A stretch of 64,000 nt of DNA, taken from the NCBI GenBank assembly GCA_013288555.1, contig JABDBQ010000001.1, positions 1 to 64,000 on the forward strand, written 5' to 3'. Shown piece by piece: positions 36,095 through 43,888 of the stretch. The translations under genes and the position numbers were made by a program. The stretch is from Bacteroidota bacterium. Lineage in GTDB: Bacteria > Bacteroidota > Bacteroidia > CAILMK01. The stretch's first letter is position 1. Every line of letters starts with the position of its first letter. A model generated the notes under the pieces. It had not been told where the DNA came from and did not search any database. It was given only the letters and a program-made list of their open reading frames with translations.

Positions 36095-38875
36095 ATGACC
36101 CTAAAAAAATATCAATTTAATCAACAGAGTCACTTTAGAGTGACTCTGTTTGTTTTCAAGTATATATGGCCTTTATTGTATGTTTTATTCATTTTTAAAT
36201 CTCTAACTGCTCAAGCGCAACTTGATAATTATTGGACTTGGAATTTCCATTCCCTTGATTTTAATTCCCAAACGCCTAAACCTGGATTATCATCAGGCGC
36301 TATGGGTTCCACTATTTGTGACAGCAGTGGCAAACTTCTTTTTTATTGTGACGGTAACATTGTATATGATCGAAAAAATGATACAATGCCTTATTTTAAG
36401 AGCACATACCCAATGGAATATTATAATGTGATCATAATTCCAAAAAACAATTTCGAATACTACATTTTTGGTATAAATAATCTAACTTCTCAATTTCATC
36501 TTTTACTATACAATGTGGTTGACATTCGCCTAAACAATGGATTTGGTGATGTGGAAAAGAGCAGACCTGACACTTTGTACAAAGGAGTTTTTTATACTTT
36601 AAGTGCAACTTATAAGCATGGTGGAGGATTCTGGCTTTTTACAAAAAACTTAGATAGTATTTATGCCTTTCCAGTAGATAGTAATGGAATAGGAAAACCT
36701 GCAAAATCATATATGTATGAGAAATTAAGCAATGAAAAAACCTTAGATCCGGTGCGATCTTATGGTCAATATGCCATCAGACCCTCACATGATGGCCGGA
36801 TGGTTGTTACGACCTGTTCAATTGAAACTCCAAGTCCGGTTTATTATTCTTTTTCAACAGTTTATGCCTATGACTTTAACAATACAACAGGACAGTTCAG
36901 CAATCAGCGACTTTTGACTTCTGATTCAGTTGCTCCCGGTATTCAATACTTTGGCGAATTTTATGGTTGTGCTTTTTCAGCAAACGACTCACTATTGTAC
37001 ATTGCTCATGACCCTCCTGCCCCAACATTTAAAACGCCTTACCCTGATGATATTGTTTATCAGTTTCAGCGCTACGCGACAGACATAAAGGCTTCTTTAT
37101 TTAAAATTTATTTAGGTGATTCTTCAATTGGGGATTCCATTAGTTCAATTGCAGATATAAAGGAAGGACCGAATGGCAAAATTTATTTGGCTTTTTTTAA
37201 GATTGGTCAAAATTCAAGCCTAAACAATCTTGGGATTCTTAATTATCCTGATAGGGTTGGGAAGGCGTGTAATCTTAATTTAAGTGGTCCCTTATATTTG
37301 TGTGATAATTCTGCCATGGGGAGCGAAAGCTATAGTGGAGGGTTCCCGCTAACCATTTCAGGTTATTCCCCTCTAAGTTATGTCCATTCAGGCCAATGCG
37401 GTCTACTTAATTTCAATGCAAAATCAGATTCCCTTTTTACAAAGTACACATGGTATATGCAGGATATCAATGGCAATACAATTGATAGTGTAACTGGTGC
37501 AAACATAAAATATAGCTTCAAAAAGAGCGGGAAGTATATTGTCACCTTACAGGGAATGAGCAAAGCCGGGTATAAAAAATGGTACTCAGATACGATATTA
37601 TATAACACAAAACCGATAGCGCATTTTTCTGTCTCACAAGGCAGTTTTTGCCAGTACAATCATATCGTGTTCACAAGCCAAAACCAGACTGACACTTCGG
37701 GTGAAAGTTGGCATTGGGATTTTGGCGATCTTGCTTCTAGCGTTGATTCTTCTGCACAGCCTGCACCCGAGCATATTTATAGCAGTACAGGGACTTATAC
37801 AGTAAAACTTTCAAATACCATCGGGGTTTGCACAGCTGATACAACGATGGTCCTCAATATTTTACCCGCCCCCAAACCCGGTTTTAGAGTTTCTGATAGT
37901 GTTGGCTGTCAACCTTTAATTGTAAAATTAACATCAAATGCTACTGGGACCATTACCAAAACCTATTATGATTTCGGCAATGGCACAAATGCATCAGTTT
38001 CTTCTCCTACAGTAGTTTACTCTTCGGCGGGAAGCTACAAAATCCTTCAGGAAGTTACAGGGCCTAATGGCTGTGTCACCAAAGATTCTGCAAACATCAC
38101 AGTGAACCCTACTCCAGACGTAAAATTTCAAGGAACAGATTCCGTTTGTGTGGGCACGGAAATCCAGTTCGGCTTCCCTCCTATCGCAGGCTATATTTAT
38201 TCATGGACTTCCCTGCCGCGAGGCTTTATTTCCGATCTTAGCAAACCGATAGATATTCCAAAACTGACCACGACATACGATCTAAAAGAAACCATATCAG
38301 CAACAGGATGCACGGATTCTGGAAAAGCCGTTTATTGTTTTGTTGAGCAACGGCCCATTGCTGCATTTGCTTACAAATACCTGAGAGGTTTTGATTACCA
38401 GTTCTCCGTGAAAAGATCAAAAAATGTGAGTTATAGTTTTGATTTTGGTGATTCTCAGCACATATCTTTAATCAAAAATGATAGTTCCATATCCCATACT
38501 TTTCCAGGCAATGGAACCTATATAGTTACGCTAACGGCAGTATCTGATACAGATTTAAAATGTGAATCAACCATTACCGACACTATTATTATCAATGAAC
38601 CTTTTTCGCTCAATATCTTCCCAAATCCATTTAGCCTTCAAACAGATATCAATTATTTGTTGCTTAAACCCGGCCATGTAAAAATATCGCTCACAGATGA
38701 AATCGGGAGGCAGATCGGCACTTTGGTTGACAAACAGCTTGCTCCCGGTGAATATGATACTGAGTTCAATGCACCCCTTTGGGAGACCCGCCCGGGGATG
38801 TATTTTGTGCTTTTCCAGTTAGATGATACGTTGATTGTAAAGAAGATCATTCAGATGGAATCGATTTTTTATTAA
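36095..38875 (+). CDS. Large PKD-domain T9SS cargo protein
   Basis: 926 residues. The signal region is FKYIWPLLYVLFIFKSLTAQAQ, preceded by about 20 residues partly encoded by a hairpin; a GTG at 36140 is another possible start. Residues about 45-440 form a propeller-like domain (AMGSTICDSSGKLLFYCDGN) of the type seen with gliding or adhesion proteins, followed by PKD-type units (WHWDFGD, YYDFGNGTN, YSFDFGDSQ), an Ig-like unit and a T9SS type A end (LNIFPNPFSLQTDINYL ... PGMYFVLFQLDDTLIVKKIIQ). The gene starts 10 bases after the sorting-domain fragment. Confidence 0.85.
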   Translation: MTLKKYQFNQQSHFRVTLFVFKYIWPLLYVLFIFKSLTAQAQLDNYWTWNFHSLDFNSQTPKPGLSSGAMGSTICDSSGKLLFYCDGNIVYDRKNDTMPYFKSTYPMEYYNVIIIPKNNFEYYIFGINNLTSQFHLLLYNVVDIRLNNGFGDVEKSRPDTLYKGVFYTLSATYKHGGGFWLFTKNLDSIYAFPVDSNGIGKPAKSYMYEKLSNEKTLDPVRSYGQYAIRPSHDGRMVVTTCSIETPSPVYYSFSTVYAYDFNNTTGQFSNQRLLTSDSVAPGIQYFGEFYGCAFSANDSLLYIAHDPPAPTFKTPYPDDIVYQFQRYATDIKASLFKIYLGDSSIGDSISSIADIKEGPNGKIYLAFFKIGQNSSLNNLGILNYPDRVGKACNLNLSGPLYLCDNSAMGSESYSGGFPLTISGYSPLSYVHSGQCGLLNFNAKSDSLFTKYTWYMQDINGNTIDSVTGANIKYSFKKSGKYIVTLQGMSKAGYKKWYSDTILYNTKPIAHFSVSQGSFCQYNHIVFTSQNQTDTSGESWHWDFGDLASSVDSSAQPAPEHIYSSTGTYTVKLSNTIGVCTADTTMVLNILPAPKPGFRVSDSVGCQPLIVKLTSNATGTITKTYYDFGNGTNASVSSPTVVYSSAGSYKILQEVTGPNGCVTKDSANITVNPTPDVKFQGTDSVCVGTEIQFGFPPIAGYIYSWTSLPRGFISDLSKPIDIPKLTTTYDLKETISATGCTDSGKAVYCFVEQRPIAAFAYKYLRGFDYQFSVKRSKNVSYSFDFGDSQHISLIKNDSSISHTFPGNGTYIVTLTAVSDTDLKCESTITDTIIINEPFSLNIFPNPFSLQTDINYLLLKPGHVKISLTDEIGRQIGTLVDKQLAPGEYDTEFNAPLWETRPGMYFVLFQLDDTLIVKKIIQMESIFY
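36123..36150. repeat. Perfect 12-bp hairpin in the 5' coding region
   Basis: AACAGAGTCACT-TTAG-AGTGACTCTGTT, 28 bases after the annotated ATG. It would fold in the mRNA close to the start and just before the signal-peptide codons. Confidence 0.85.
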
Positions 38876-38881
38876 AATTTA

Positions 38882-38905
38882 TCCGTGGTCGGTGTCCTCA
38901 CCGAC
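38882..38905. repeat. Repeat family B, single copy
   Basis: TCCGTGGTCGGTGTCCTCAC continuing CGAC, a hairpin with GTCGGTG/CACCGAC stem and TCCT loop, followed by TACCTTAACTAA. Three more copies are at 42729-42810. Confidence 0.85.
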
Positions 38906-38975
38906 TACCTTAACTAACCGACATTGATTTTAAATTCGAAATCAAAACTTTCCTGTTTATAGAATACGCATTTTG

Positions 38976-38983
38976 TACTTTTG
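38976..38983 (+). promoter_or_regulatory. -7 promoter box of the membrane protein gene
   Basis: TACTTTTG, an exact TAnnTTTG, ends 6 bases before the ATG at 38990, again predicting a leaderless or near-leaderless mRNA. Confidence 0.5.
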
Positions 38984-38989
38984 CCGCTC

Positions 38990-40789
38990 ATGCAGGAGTT
39001 TTTCAGAAAATACGGGGTACTTTTATTTATCCTTTTTATGGGTTTTGTCGCCTTCAGGCATTATGGCGTCATAACCCCGAAAAACCAGGTGATAAGGGCA
39101 GATGGCAAAGGCTATTATGCCTATCTGCCGGCTGTTTTTGTGTATAATGACAACCAGATGAATTTCCTGTATTACTATGAAGGCAAATATGATCTGCCGG
39201 AGGATTTTGCTGAATTCAGGGCTTACCAGAACGGGAAATATCTTGATAAATACTATGCCGGGCTTGCCATTTTGCAGCTCCCGTTTTTCCTGGCCGCCCA
39301 TGCTATTTCACATATTTGTGGCTTGCCAACGGATGGTTATGCGCCGCTTTATCAGCAGTTTTTTATTTTAGGAAGCCTGTTTTACCTGTTCATGGGTATG
39401 CAGGCGCTCATGTATTTTTTAATCAGGTTAAAAATAAAGCCGTTTCATGCCTGGCTGGCCATGCTGCTCATTTTATTCGGTACCAATTGTTATCATTATG
39501 CCGTGTATGAGCAATGCATGACGCATATCTACAACCTAAGCCTGATGTGCATATTTATATATGGAATGCAAAGGGTATTTTATGATGATTCGAAAAAATG
39601 GATTTTAATTTCTTTGTTTGTATTGGGGCTTATTTTTATTGTCAGGCCTACCAATCTTATCATTGTGTTTTTTATCCCATTTATTGCAGGCAGCTGGTCG
39701 GAGTTAAAATCAGGAATTATTAAAATTTTAAAAAGTCCCAAATTCCTGGTAGGTGGTATGTTGCTGGCAGCCATTCCCGTTTTGATTCAATGTGAGCTAT
39801 GGTACTGGCAAACAGGCCATTTCTATGCATACAGCTATGGTAAAGAGGTAATGGAATGGACCAATCCTAAAATTTATCATATTCTTTTCAGCTATCGCAG
39901 CGGTTGGTTTCTATGGTCTCCTCTGGCTTTTATAGGGATTTGCATGCTTACGTTGTTATACAAAAGCCCGTTTCGGATGTTTTCAATCCTGACTTTTATG
40001 TTTTTCGTTATTTATGTTCTTTCCTGCTGGTGGACACCTGATTATGGATGGCGTTTTGGTTCCAGGGTTTTTATTGATTATTTGTTTGTTGTCGCCATTG
40101 GCTTTGCTTATGCTTTTGATAAGATAAAATCAGCTTATCTCAGGATTGCATTTTCTGTTGTTTGTATTATTGGCTTATTTGTAGCCCAGGTTCAGGCTTA
40201 TCAGTACAGAAAGGAAATAATTACATGGGATAACATGAATGAGACGTTGTACTGGCGGGTTTTTCTGCAAACTGGTAAGGCATACCAGCACTGGCTTAAT
40301 GAAAAAAACTATTATCAGCAGCAAACTATCGTTGAAAACGGTATAGAACAGAGCTTTACAAATGGATTTGAAGAACCCGGGACCTGGAACAGCGATGATA
40401 ACCGAACAAGCTATTTTTCCAGAACGGGTACTTATTCTTATATCATAGATGACAAACATATTTTCAGTCCGGCTTTTAAATATACACTCACAGATTATAT
40501 ATTAAAAAATGACTCAATAGTCCAGGAAAGTGTTTGGTTTTTTGGCCCGCAGCCTGAAAACACACGCCTTGTTATCAGGGTGGATAGAAACGACAAAATG
40601 ATATCCTGGGATGACATGCAGTTCCGCCGTTTTGTAAATGAAAGTGGTACCTGGACCCGCGCGGTTTTTCACTTGCCACTTGCAAAGAATTTAAAAGCCG
40701 GGGATGTTATGTCGTTCTTTGTATACAATGGTGATAGTAAGAACAGGTTTTTCCTGGATGATTTCAGGGTTGATTTTATCCGGAAATAA
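38990..40789 (+). CDS. Polytopic membrane protein, possibly GT-C-like
   Basis: 599 residues from the ATG at 38990 (the track's TTG lies inside the promoter box). About ten membrane helices occupy residues 10-410, with an early periplasmic loop carrying VIRADGKGYYAYLPAVFV and a charged FAEFRAYQNGKYLDKYYAGLA; the layout with an acidic first loop recalls GT-C glycosyltransferases (PMT/ArnT-like). The last 170 residues are a soluble beta-rich domain (FTNGFEEPGTWNSDDN ... MSFFVYNGDSKNRFFLDDFRVDF) like a carbohydrate-binding module. The catalytic role is an inference. It is followed after 3 bases by the TauE/SafE gene. Confidence 0.65.
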   Translation: MQEFFRKYGVLLFILFMGFVAFRHYGVITPKNQVIRADGKGYYAYLPAVFVYNDNQMNFLYYYEGKYDLPEDFAEFRAYQNGKYLDKYYAGLAILQLPFFLAAHAISHICGLPTDGYAPLYQQFFILGSLFYLFMGMQALMYFLIRLKIKPFHAWLAMLLILFGTNCYHYAVYEQCMTHIYNLSLMCIFIYGMQRVFYDDSKKWILISLFVLGLIFIVRPTNLIIVFFIPFIAGSWSELKSGIIKILKSPKFLVGGMLLAAIPVLIQCELWYWQTGHFYAYSYGKEVMEWTNPKIYHILFSYRSGWFLWSPLAFIGICMLTLLYKSPFRMFSILTFMFFVIYVLSCWWTPDYGWRFGSRVFIDYLFVVAIGFAYAFDKIKSAYLRIAFSVVCIIGLFVAQVQAYQYRKEIITWDNMNETLYWRVFLQTGKAYQHWLNEKNYYQQQTIVENGIEQSFTNGFEEPGTWNSDDNRTSYFSRTGTYSYIIDDKHIFSPAFKYTLTDYILKNDSIVQESVWFFGPQPENTRLVIRVDRNDKMISWDDMQFRRFVNESGTWTRAVFHLPLAKNLKAGDVMSFFVYNGDSKNRFFLDDFRVDFIRK

Positions 40790-40792
40790 GAT

Positions 40793-41623
40793 ATGCACTT
40801 TGAATATTTAGACATATTGCTGGTTATCATTGGTTTTGCAGCCGGCATTATCGGTACATTAATCGGTGCAGGTGGTGGTTTTATTCTCATGCCGGTATTG
40901 ATTCTATTATGGCCCGATAAAAATCGTGAAATCATTACCAGCGTATCACTGGCTGTTGTTTTTGTGAATGCGTTTTCAGGTACTACCGCCTATTTAAAAA
41001 TGAAACGGGTGGATATCAGATCAGGAATCGTCTTTGCAATTGCCACCATTCCGGGCGCTATCATCGGGGCACATACAACACAGTTTATGCCTAAACAGGT
41101 TTTTGATCCCATCTTTGGAAGCCTGATGATCCTTATTTCCGTATTTTTATTTTTCAGGTCCTCACAAATGGGGGAGCAGCTTGCCGAAACCCATGGAGCC
41201 ATAAAGCGGCATATTATTGAAAGTGATGGTACAGAACATTATTTCCGGTTTGACATGTGGAAGGGAATACTGGCAAGTCTTTTTATAGGCTATATATCCA
41301 GTTTTTTTGGCATCGGCGGTGGCATTATTCATGTTCCTGTATTAGTGGGTTTCCTGAATTTTCCTGTGCATATTGCCACAGCTACATCCCATTTTACCCT
41401 TGCAGTTTCTGCCCTGGCAGGCACTATTGAACATATTATTGATGGTACCCTTGATACAGTGGTATGGCAAACTATTTTTATCAGCTTCGGCGTTTTTTTC
41501 GGGGCCAAAATCGGGGCCCGATTATCTAAAAAAGTTCACGGCAGTTTTATTATTAAGGGAGCTGCTATTGCCTTAGGAATTGTCGGTATCCGGATTATTT
41601 TTCTTGACATTATTAAAATGTAA
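40793..41623 (+). CDS. TauE/SafE-family membrane permease
   Basis: 276 residues, about eight membrane helices in two related halves, each with the family's glycine motif: GFAAGIIGTLIGAGGGFILMPVLILLWP and GYISSFFGIGGGIIHVPVLVGFLNFPVHIATATS. The family exports sulfite, sulfoacetate or related organosulfur anions across the inner membrane; the substrate here is unknown. It starts 3 bases after the preceding membrane protein, so they share a transcript. A hydrophilic loop of about 30 residues separates the halves. Confidence 0.88.
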   Translation: MHFEYLDILLVIIGFAAGIIGTLIGAGGGFILMPVLILLWPDKNREIITSVSLAVVFVNAFSGTTAYLKMKRVDIRSGIVFAIATIPGAIIGAHTTQFMPKQVFDPIFGSLMILISVFLFFRSSQMGEQLAETHGAIKRHIIESDGTEHYFRFDMWKGILASLFIGYISSFFGIGGGIIHVPVLVGFLNFPVHIATATSHFTLAVSALAGTIEHIIDGTLDTVVWQTIFISFGVFFGAKIGARLSKKVHGSFIIKGAAIALGIVGIRIIFLDIIKM

Positions 41624-41763
41624 ATTTGGGCTTATCAGATCAACCGGCAGAGATAGAGAGCCTCATTATTATCTTTTATTGATATAAAAAGTACATCAAT
41701 CCATTTTTCTCCAGTCTTTTTTTGTAAAAAAACTTATCGTTCTTTGCACCATATATTAAATCT

Positions 41764-42627
41764 ATGAAAGGTATTATTCTGGCCGGGGGATCCGGTACTC
41801 GGTTACATCCACTTACCATTGCCATGAGCAAGCAAATGATGCCTGTTTATGATAAACCGATGATCTATTATCCCCTGTCCGTTTTAATGATGGCTGGTAT
41901 TAAGGATGTACTGATTATTTCAACGCCTATGGATCTGCCGAATTTCAAACGTCTGCTTGGAGATGGTTCCCAGATCGGCTGTCATTTTGAATATGCGGAA
42001 CAGGCCGTGCCAAATGGCCTTGCACAGGCTTTTGTAATAGGGAAGGATTTTATCGGAAAGGATAGCGTGGCACTCGTTTTGGGTGATAATATTTTTTTCG
42101 GGGAAGCCCTGGGCGGCTCCCTCCGGCAATGTATTGATCCTGAAGGTGGGATCATTTTTGCATACCCGGTTGGCGATCCGGAACGTTATGGTGTTGTGGA
42201 ATTTGATACAGATATGAAGGCAATAAGTATTGAGGAAAAGCCAAAAGAGCCTAAATCTTCTTATGCTGTTCCGGGATTATACTTTTATGACAATGATGTT
42301 GTGGAGATTGCCGCAAATTTATCGCCATCTGCAAGAGGAGAATATGAAATTACAGATGTGAATCGGATCTATCTTGAAAGAGAAAGACTCAATGTTAAAA
42401 TTCTCTCCAGAGGTACTGCCTGGCTTGATACAGGAACTTTTGAATCATTGATGCAGGCAAGCCAGTATGTACAGGTTATAGAGAACCGCCAGGGACTAAA
42501 AATCGGTTGTATTGAGGAAATTGCATACCGGCAAGGATTTATAGACGAGGAAAAACTCAGGAATATTGCCGGGGCTCTTCTGAAAAGCGGGTACGGTCAA
42601 TATTTACTCAATCTCCTCAAAAACTAG
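41764..42627 (+). CDS. rfbA: Glucose-1-phosphate thymidylyltransferase
   Basis: 287 residues, the normal length for RmlA/RfbA, which makes dTDP-glucose for dTDP-rhamnose and other deoxysugars. The nucleotide-binding [69 protein letters not shown] and the sugar-site [17 protein letters not shown] are all present. The other rml genes are not in the window. Upstream, GTTCTTTGC at about 41740 is a weak -7-like sequence. Confidence 0.96.
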   Translation: MKGIILAGGSGTRLHPLTIAMSKQMMPVYDKPMIYYPLSVLMMAGIKDVLIISTPMDLPNFKRLLGDGSQIGCHFEYAEQAVPNGLAQAFVIGKDFIGKDSVALVLGDNIFFGEALGGSLRQCIDPEGGIIFAYPVGDPERYGVVEFDTDMKAISIEEKPKEPKSSYAVPGLYFYDNDVVEIAANLSPSARGEYEITDVNRIYLERERLNVKILSRGTAWLDTGTFESLMQASQYVQVIENRQGLKIGCIEEIAYRQGFIDEEKLRNIAGALLKSGYGQYLLNLLKN

Positions 42628-42646
42628 GTTCCTCGATAAAATTCAT

Positions 42647-42681
42647 AATTGCTATCGCGAGCCTTGGGGTTCGTAATTCAA
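42647..42681. repeat. Repeat family E, copy 1
   Basis: AATTGCTATCGCGAG followed by CCTTGGGGTTCGTAATTCAA. It matches the copy at 50076 at about 31 of 34 bases. Both lie just after a gene end, in the same orientation, with TATCGCGA as a palindromic core. Confidence 0.65.
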
Positions 42682-42690
42682 AATTCGTAA

Positions 42691-42727
42691 TTGAATTTAA
42701 GCTCAGTTTTGCCGCAAAATTAAAATT
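42691..42727. repeat. Upstream duplicate of the PfkB-gene leader
   Basis: TTGAATTTAAGCTCAGTTTT continuing GCCGCAAAATTAAAATT is almost the same as 42859-42896, which directly precedes the kinase ATG (one T fewer, one C/T change). The -7 box reads CAGTTTTG here and TAGTTTTG in the downstream copy. Confidence 0.85.
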
Positions 42728-42728
42728 G

Positions 42729-42810
42729 TCCGTGGTCGGTGCCCTCACCGACTGTCCGTGGTCGATGTCCTCACCGACCACCTTGTCCGTGGTCGGTGTC
42801 CTCACCGACC
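42729..42810. repeat. Repeat family B, three copies
   Basis: Copies at 42729-42752, 42755-42778 and 42786-42809 of TCCGTGGTCGGTGTCCTCAC-CGAC, with single-base changes (GCCC for GTCC in the first, CGATG for CGGTG in the second). They lie between the two copies of the kinase leader. Spacing is uneven (26 and 31 bases), and there are no unique spacers, so it is not a CRISPR array. Confidence 0.85.
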
Positions 42811-42872
42811 ACCTTAACTAAACCAATTGATTCATAATTCCAGTTCCGGCGCTCCTAATTGAATTTTAAGCT

Positions 42873-42880
42873 TAGTTTTG
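42873..42880 (+). promoter_or_regulatory. -7 promoter box of the PfkB gene
   Basis: TAGTTTTG, an exact TAnnTTTG, 16 bases before the ATG at 42897; part of the duplicated leader (42859-42896). Confidence 0.5.
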
Positions 42881-42896
42881 CCGCAAAATTAAAATT

Positions 42897-43811
42897 ATGA
42901 GTCTTGTTATAGTTGGTTCCATGGCATTCGATGAAATAGATTCGCCTTTTGGAAATTCGGGAAGGGTAATAGGGGGTTCTGCAACTTATAGCAGTATATC
43001 GGCTTCCTATTTTGCTTCTGACATAAAAGTGGTTTCAGTTGTTGGAGAAGATTTCCCTGAAGACGCTATGGCAATGCTTCGGGAAAAGAATATCAATCTT
43101 GAAGGCGTAGACATAAAAAAAGGCCGGAAAAGCTTTTTCTGGCATGGCAGATATCATAATGATCTCAATTCAAGAGATACATTGGTAACCGAATTGAATG
43201 TGTTGGGAGATTTTAACCCGGTACTCCCGGAAAGTTTTAAGAATACAGATTTTTTATTCCTTGGCAACCTGAGTCCGGATGTCCAGTTATCCGTAATTGC
43301 ACAAACTACCAAACGCCCGAAACTGGTAGCCATGGATACTATGAATTTCTGGATGGACATTGCCCTGGATGCACTCAAAAATACTTTAAAAGAAATAGAT
43401 CTTCTGATTATTAATGATGAAGAAGCCCGCCAACTTTCCGGTCAGTATTCCCTGGTGAAAGCAGCACGATTGATAAGAGAAATGGGGCCGAAATTCCTGA
43501 TCATCAAAAAAGGGGAACATGGTGCTCTTTTATTCCATAAAGACGAAATATTCTTTGCCCCTGCACTGCCTCTGGAAGAGGTTTTCGACCCAACCGGAGC
43601 CGGTGATACATTTGCGGGCGGCTTTATGGGTTATATCGCTCATACAGGTGATATCACTTTTGAGAATATGAAGAGGGCTGTTATTTACGGCAGCGCAGCA
43701 GCTTCATTTTGCGTAGAAAAATTTGGCACCAAAAGACTGGAAGAATTAACCGGCCCTGAGATTACGGAACGGGTACAAAAATTCGTGAAACTGGTTGATT
43801 TTAAGGTTTGA
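42897..43811 (+). CDS. PfkB-family carbohydrate or nucleoside kinase
   Basis: 304 residues, ribokinase fold. It shows the N-terminal GSMAFDEID and GGSATYSSISASYF, the first signature region, and the second signature DPTGAGDTFAGGFMGYIA (231-248) with the catalytic Asp237 and the anion hole. The sugar or nucleoside substrate cannot be assigned. Its upstream leader is duplicated. It is convergent with the SBBP gene at 43889 across a terminator. Confidence 0.9.
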   Translation: MSLVIVGSMAFDEIDSPFGNSGRVIGGSATYSSISASYFASDIKVVSVVGEDFPEDAMAMLREKNINLEGVDIKKGRKSFFWHGRYHNDLNSRDTLVTELNVLGDFNPVLPESFKNTDFLFLGNLSPDVQLSVIAQTTKRPKLVAMDTMNFWMDIALDALKNTLKEIDLLIINDEEARQLSGQYSLVKAARLIREMGPKFLIIKKGEHGALLFHKDEIFFAPALPLEEVFDPTGAGDTFAGGFMGYIAHTGDITFENMKRAVIYGSAAASFCVEKFGTKRLEELTGPEITERVQKFVKLVDFKV

Positions 43812-43824
43812 AAAATAAGTAATA

Positions 43825-43856
43825 AAAAAATGCTCATTGATTCAAAATCAATGAGC
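43825..43856 (-). terminator. Terminator of the SBBP gene (minus strand)
   Basis: GCTCATTGATT-CAA-AATCAATGAGC, 11-base perfect stem at 43832-43856. Read on the minus strand it is followed by a T tract (the A run at 43823-43830), so it ends the minus-strand gene; it may also stop the kinase transcript. Confidence 0.8.
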
Positions 43857-43888
43857 GTTCCCTTTATCTACTGAAAATCGGATTTGTC

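Noticed and set aside
42729-42810. Three spaced near-identical repeats that look like a tiny CRISPR array
   Set aside because: Spacing is 2 and 7 bases, there are no spacers of constant length, each unit is a self-complementary hairpin, another copy lies alone at 38882, and no cas gene is in the window.
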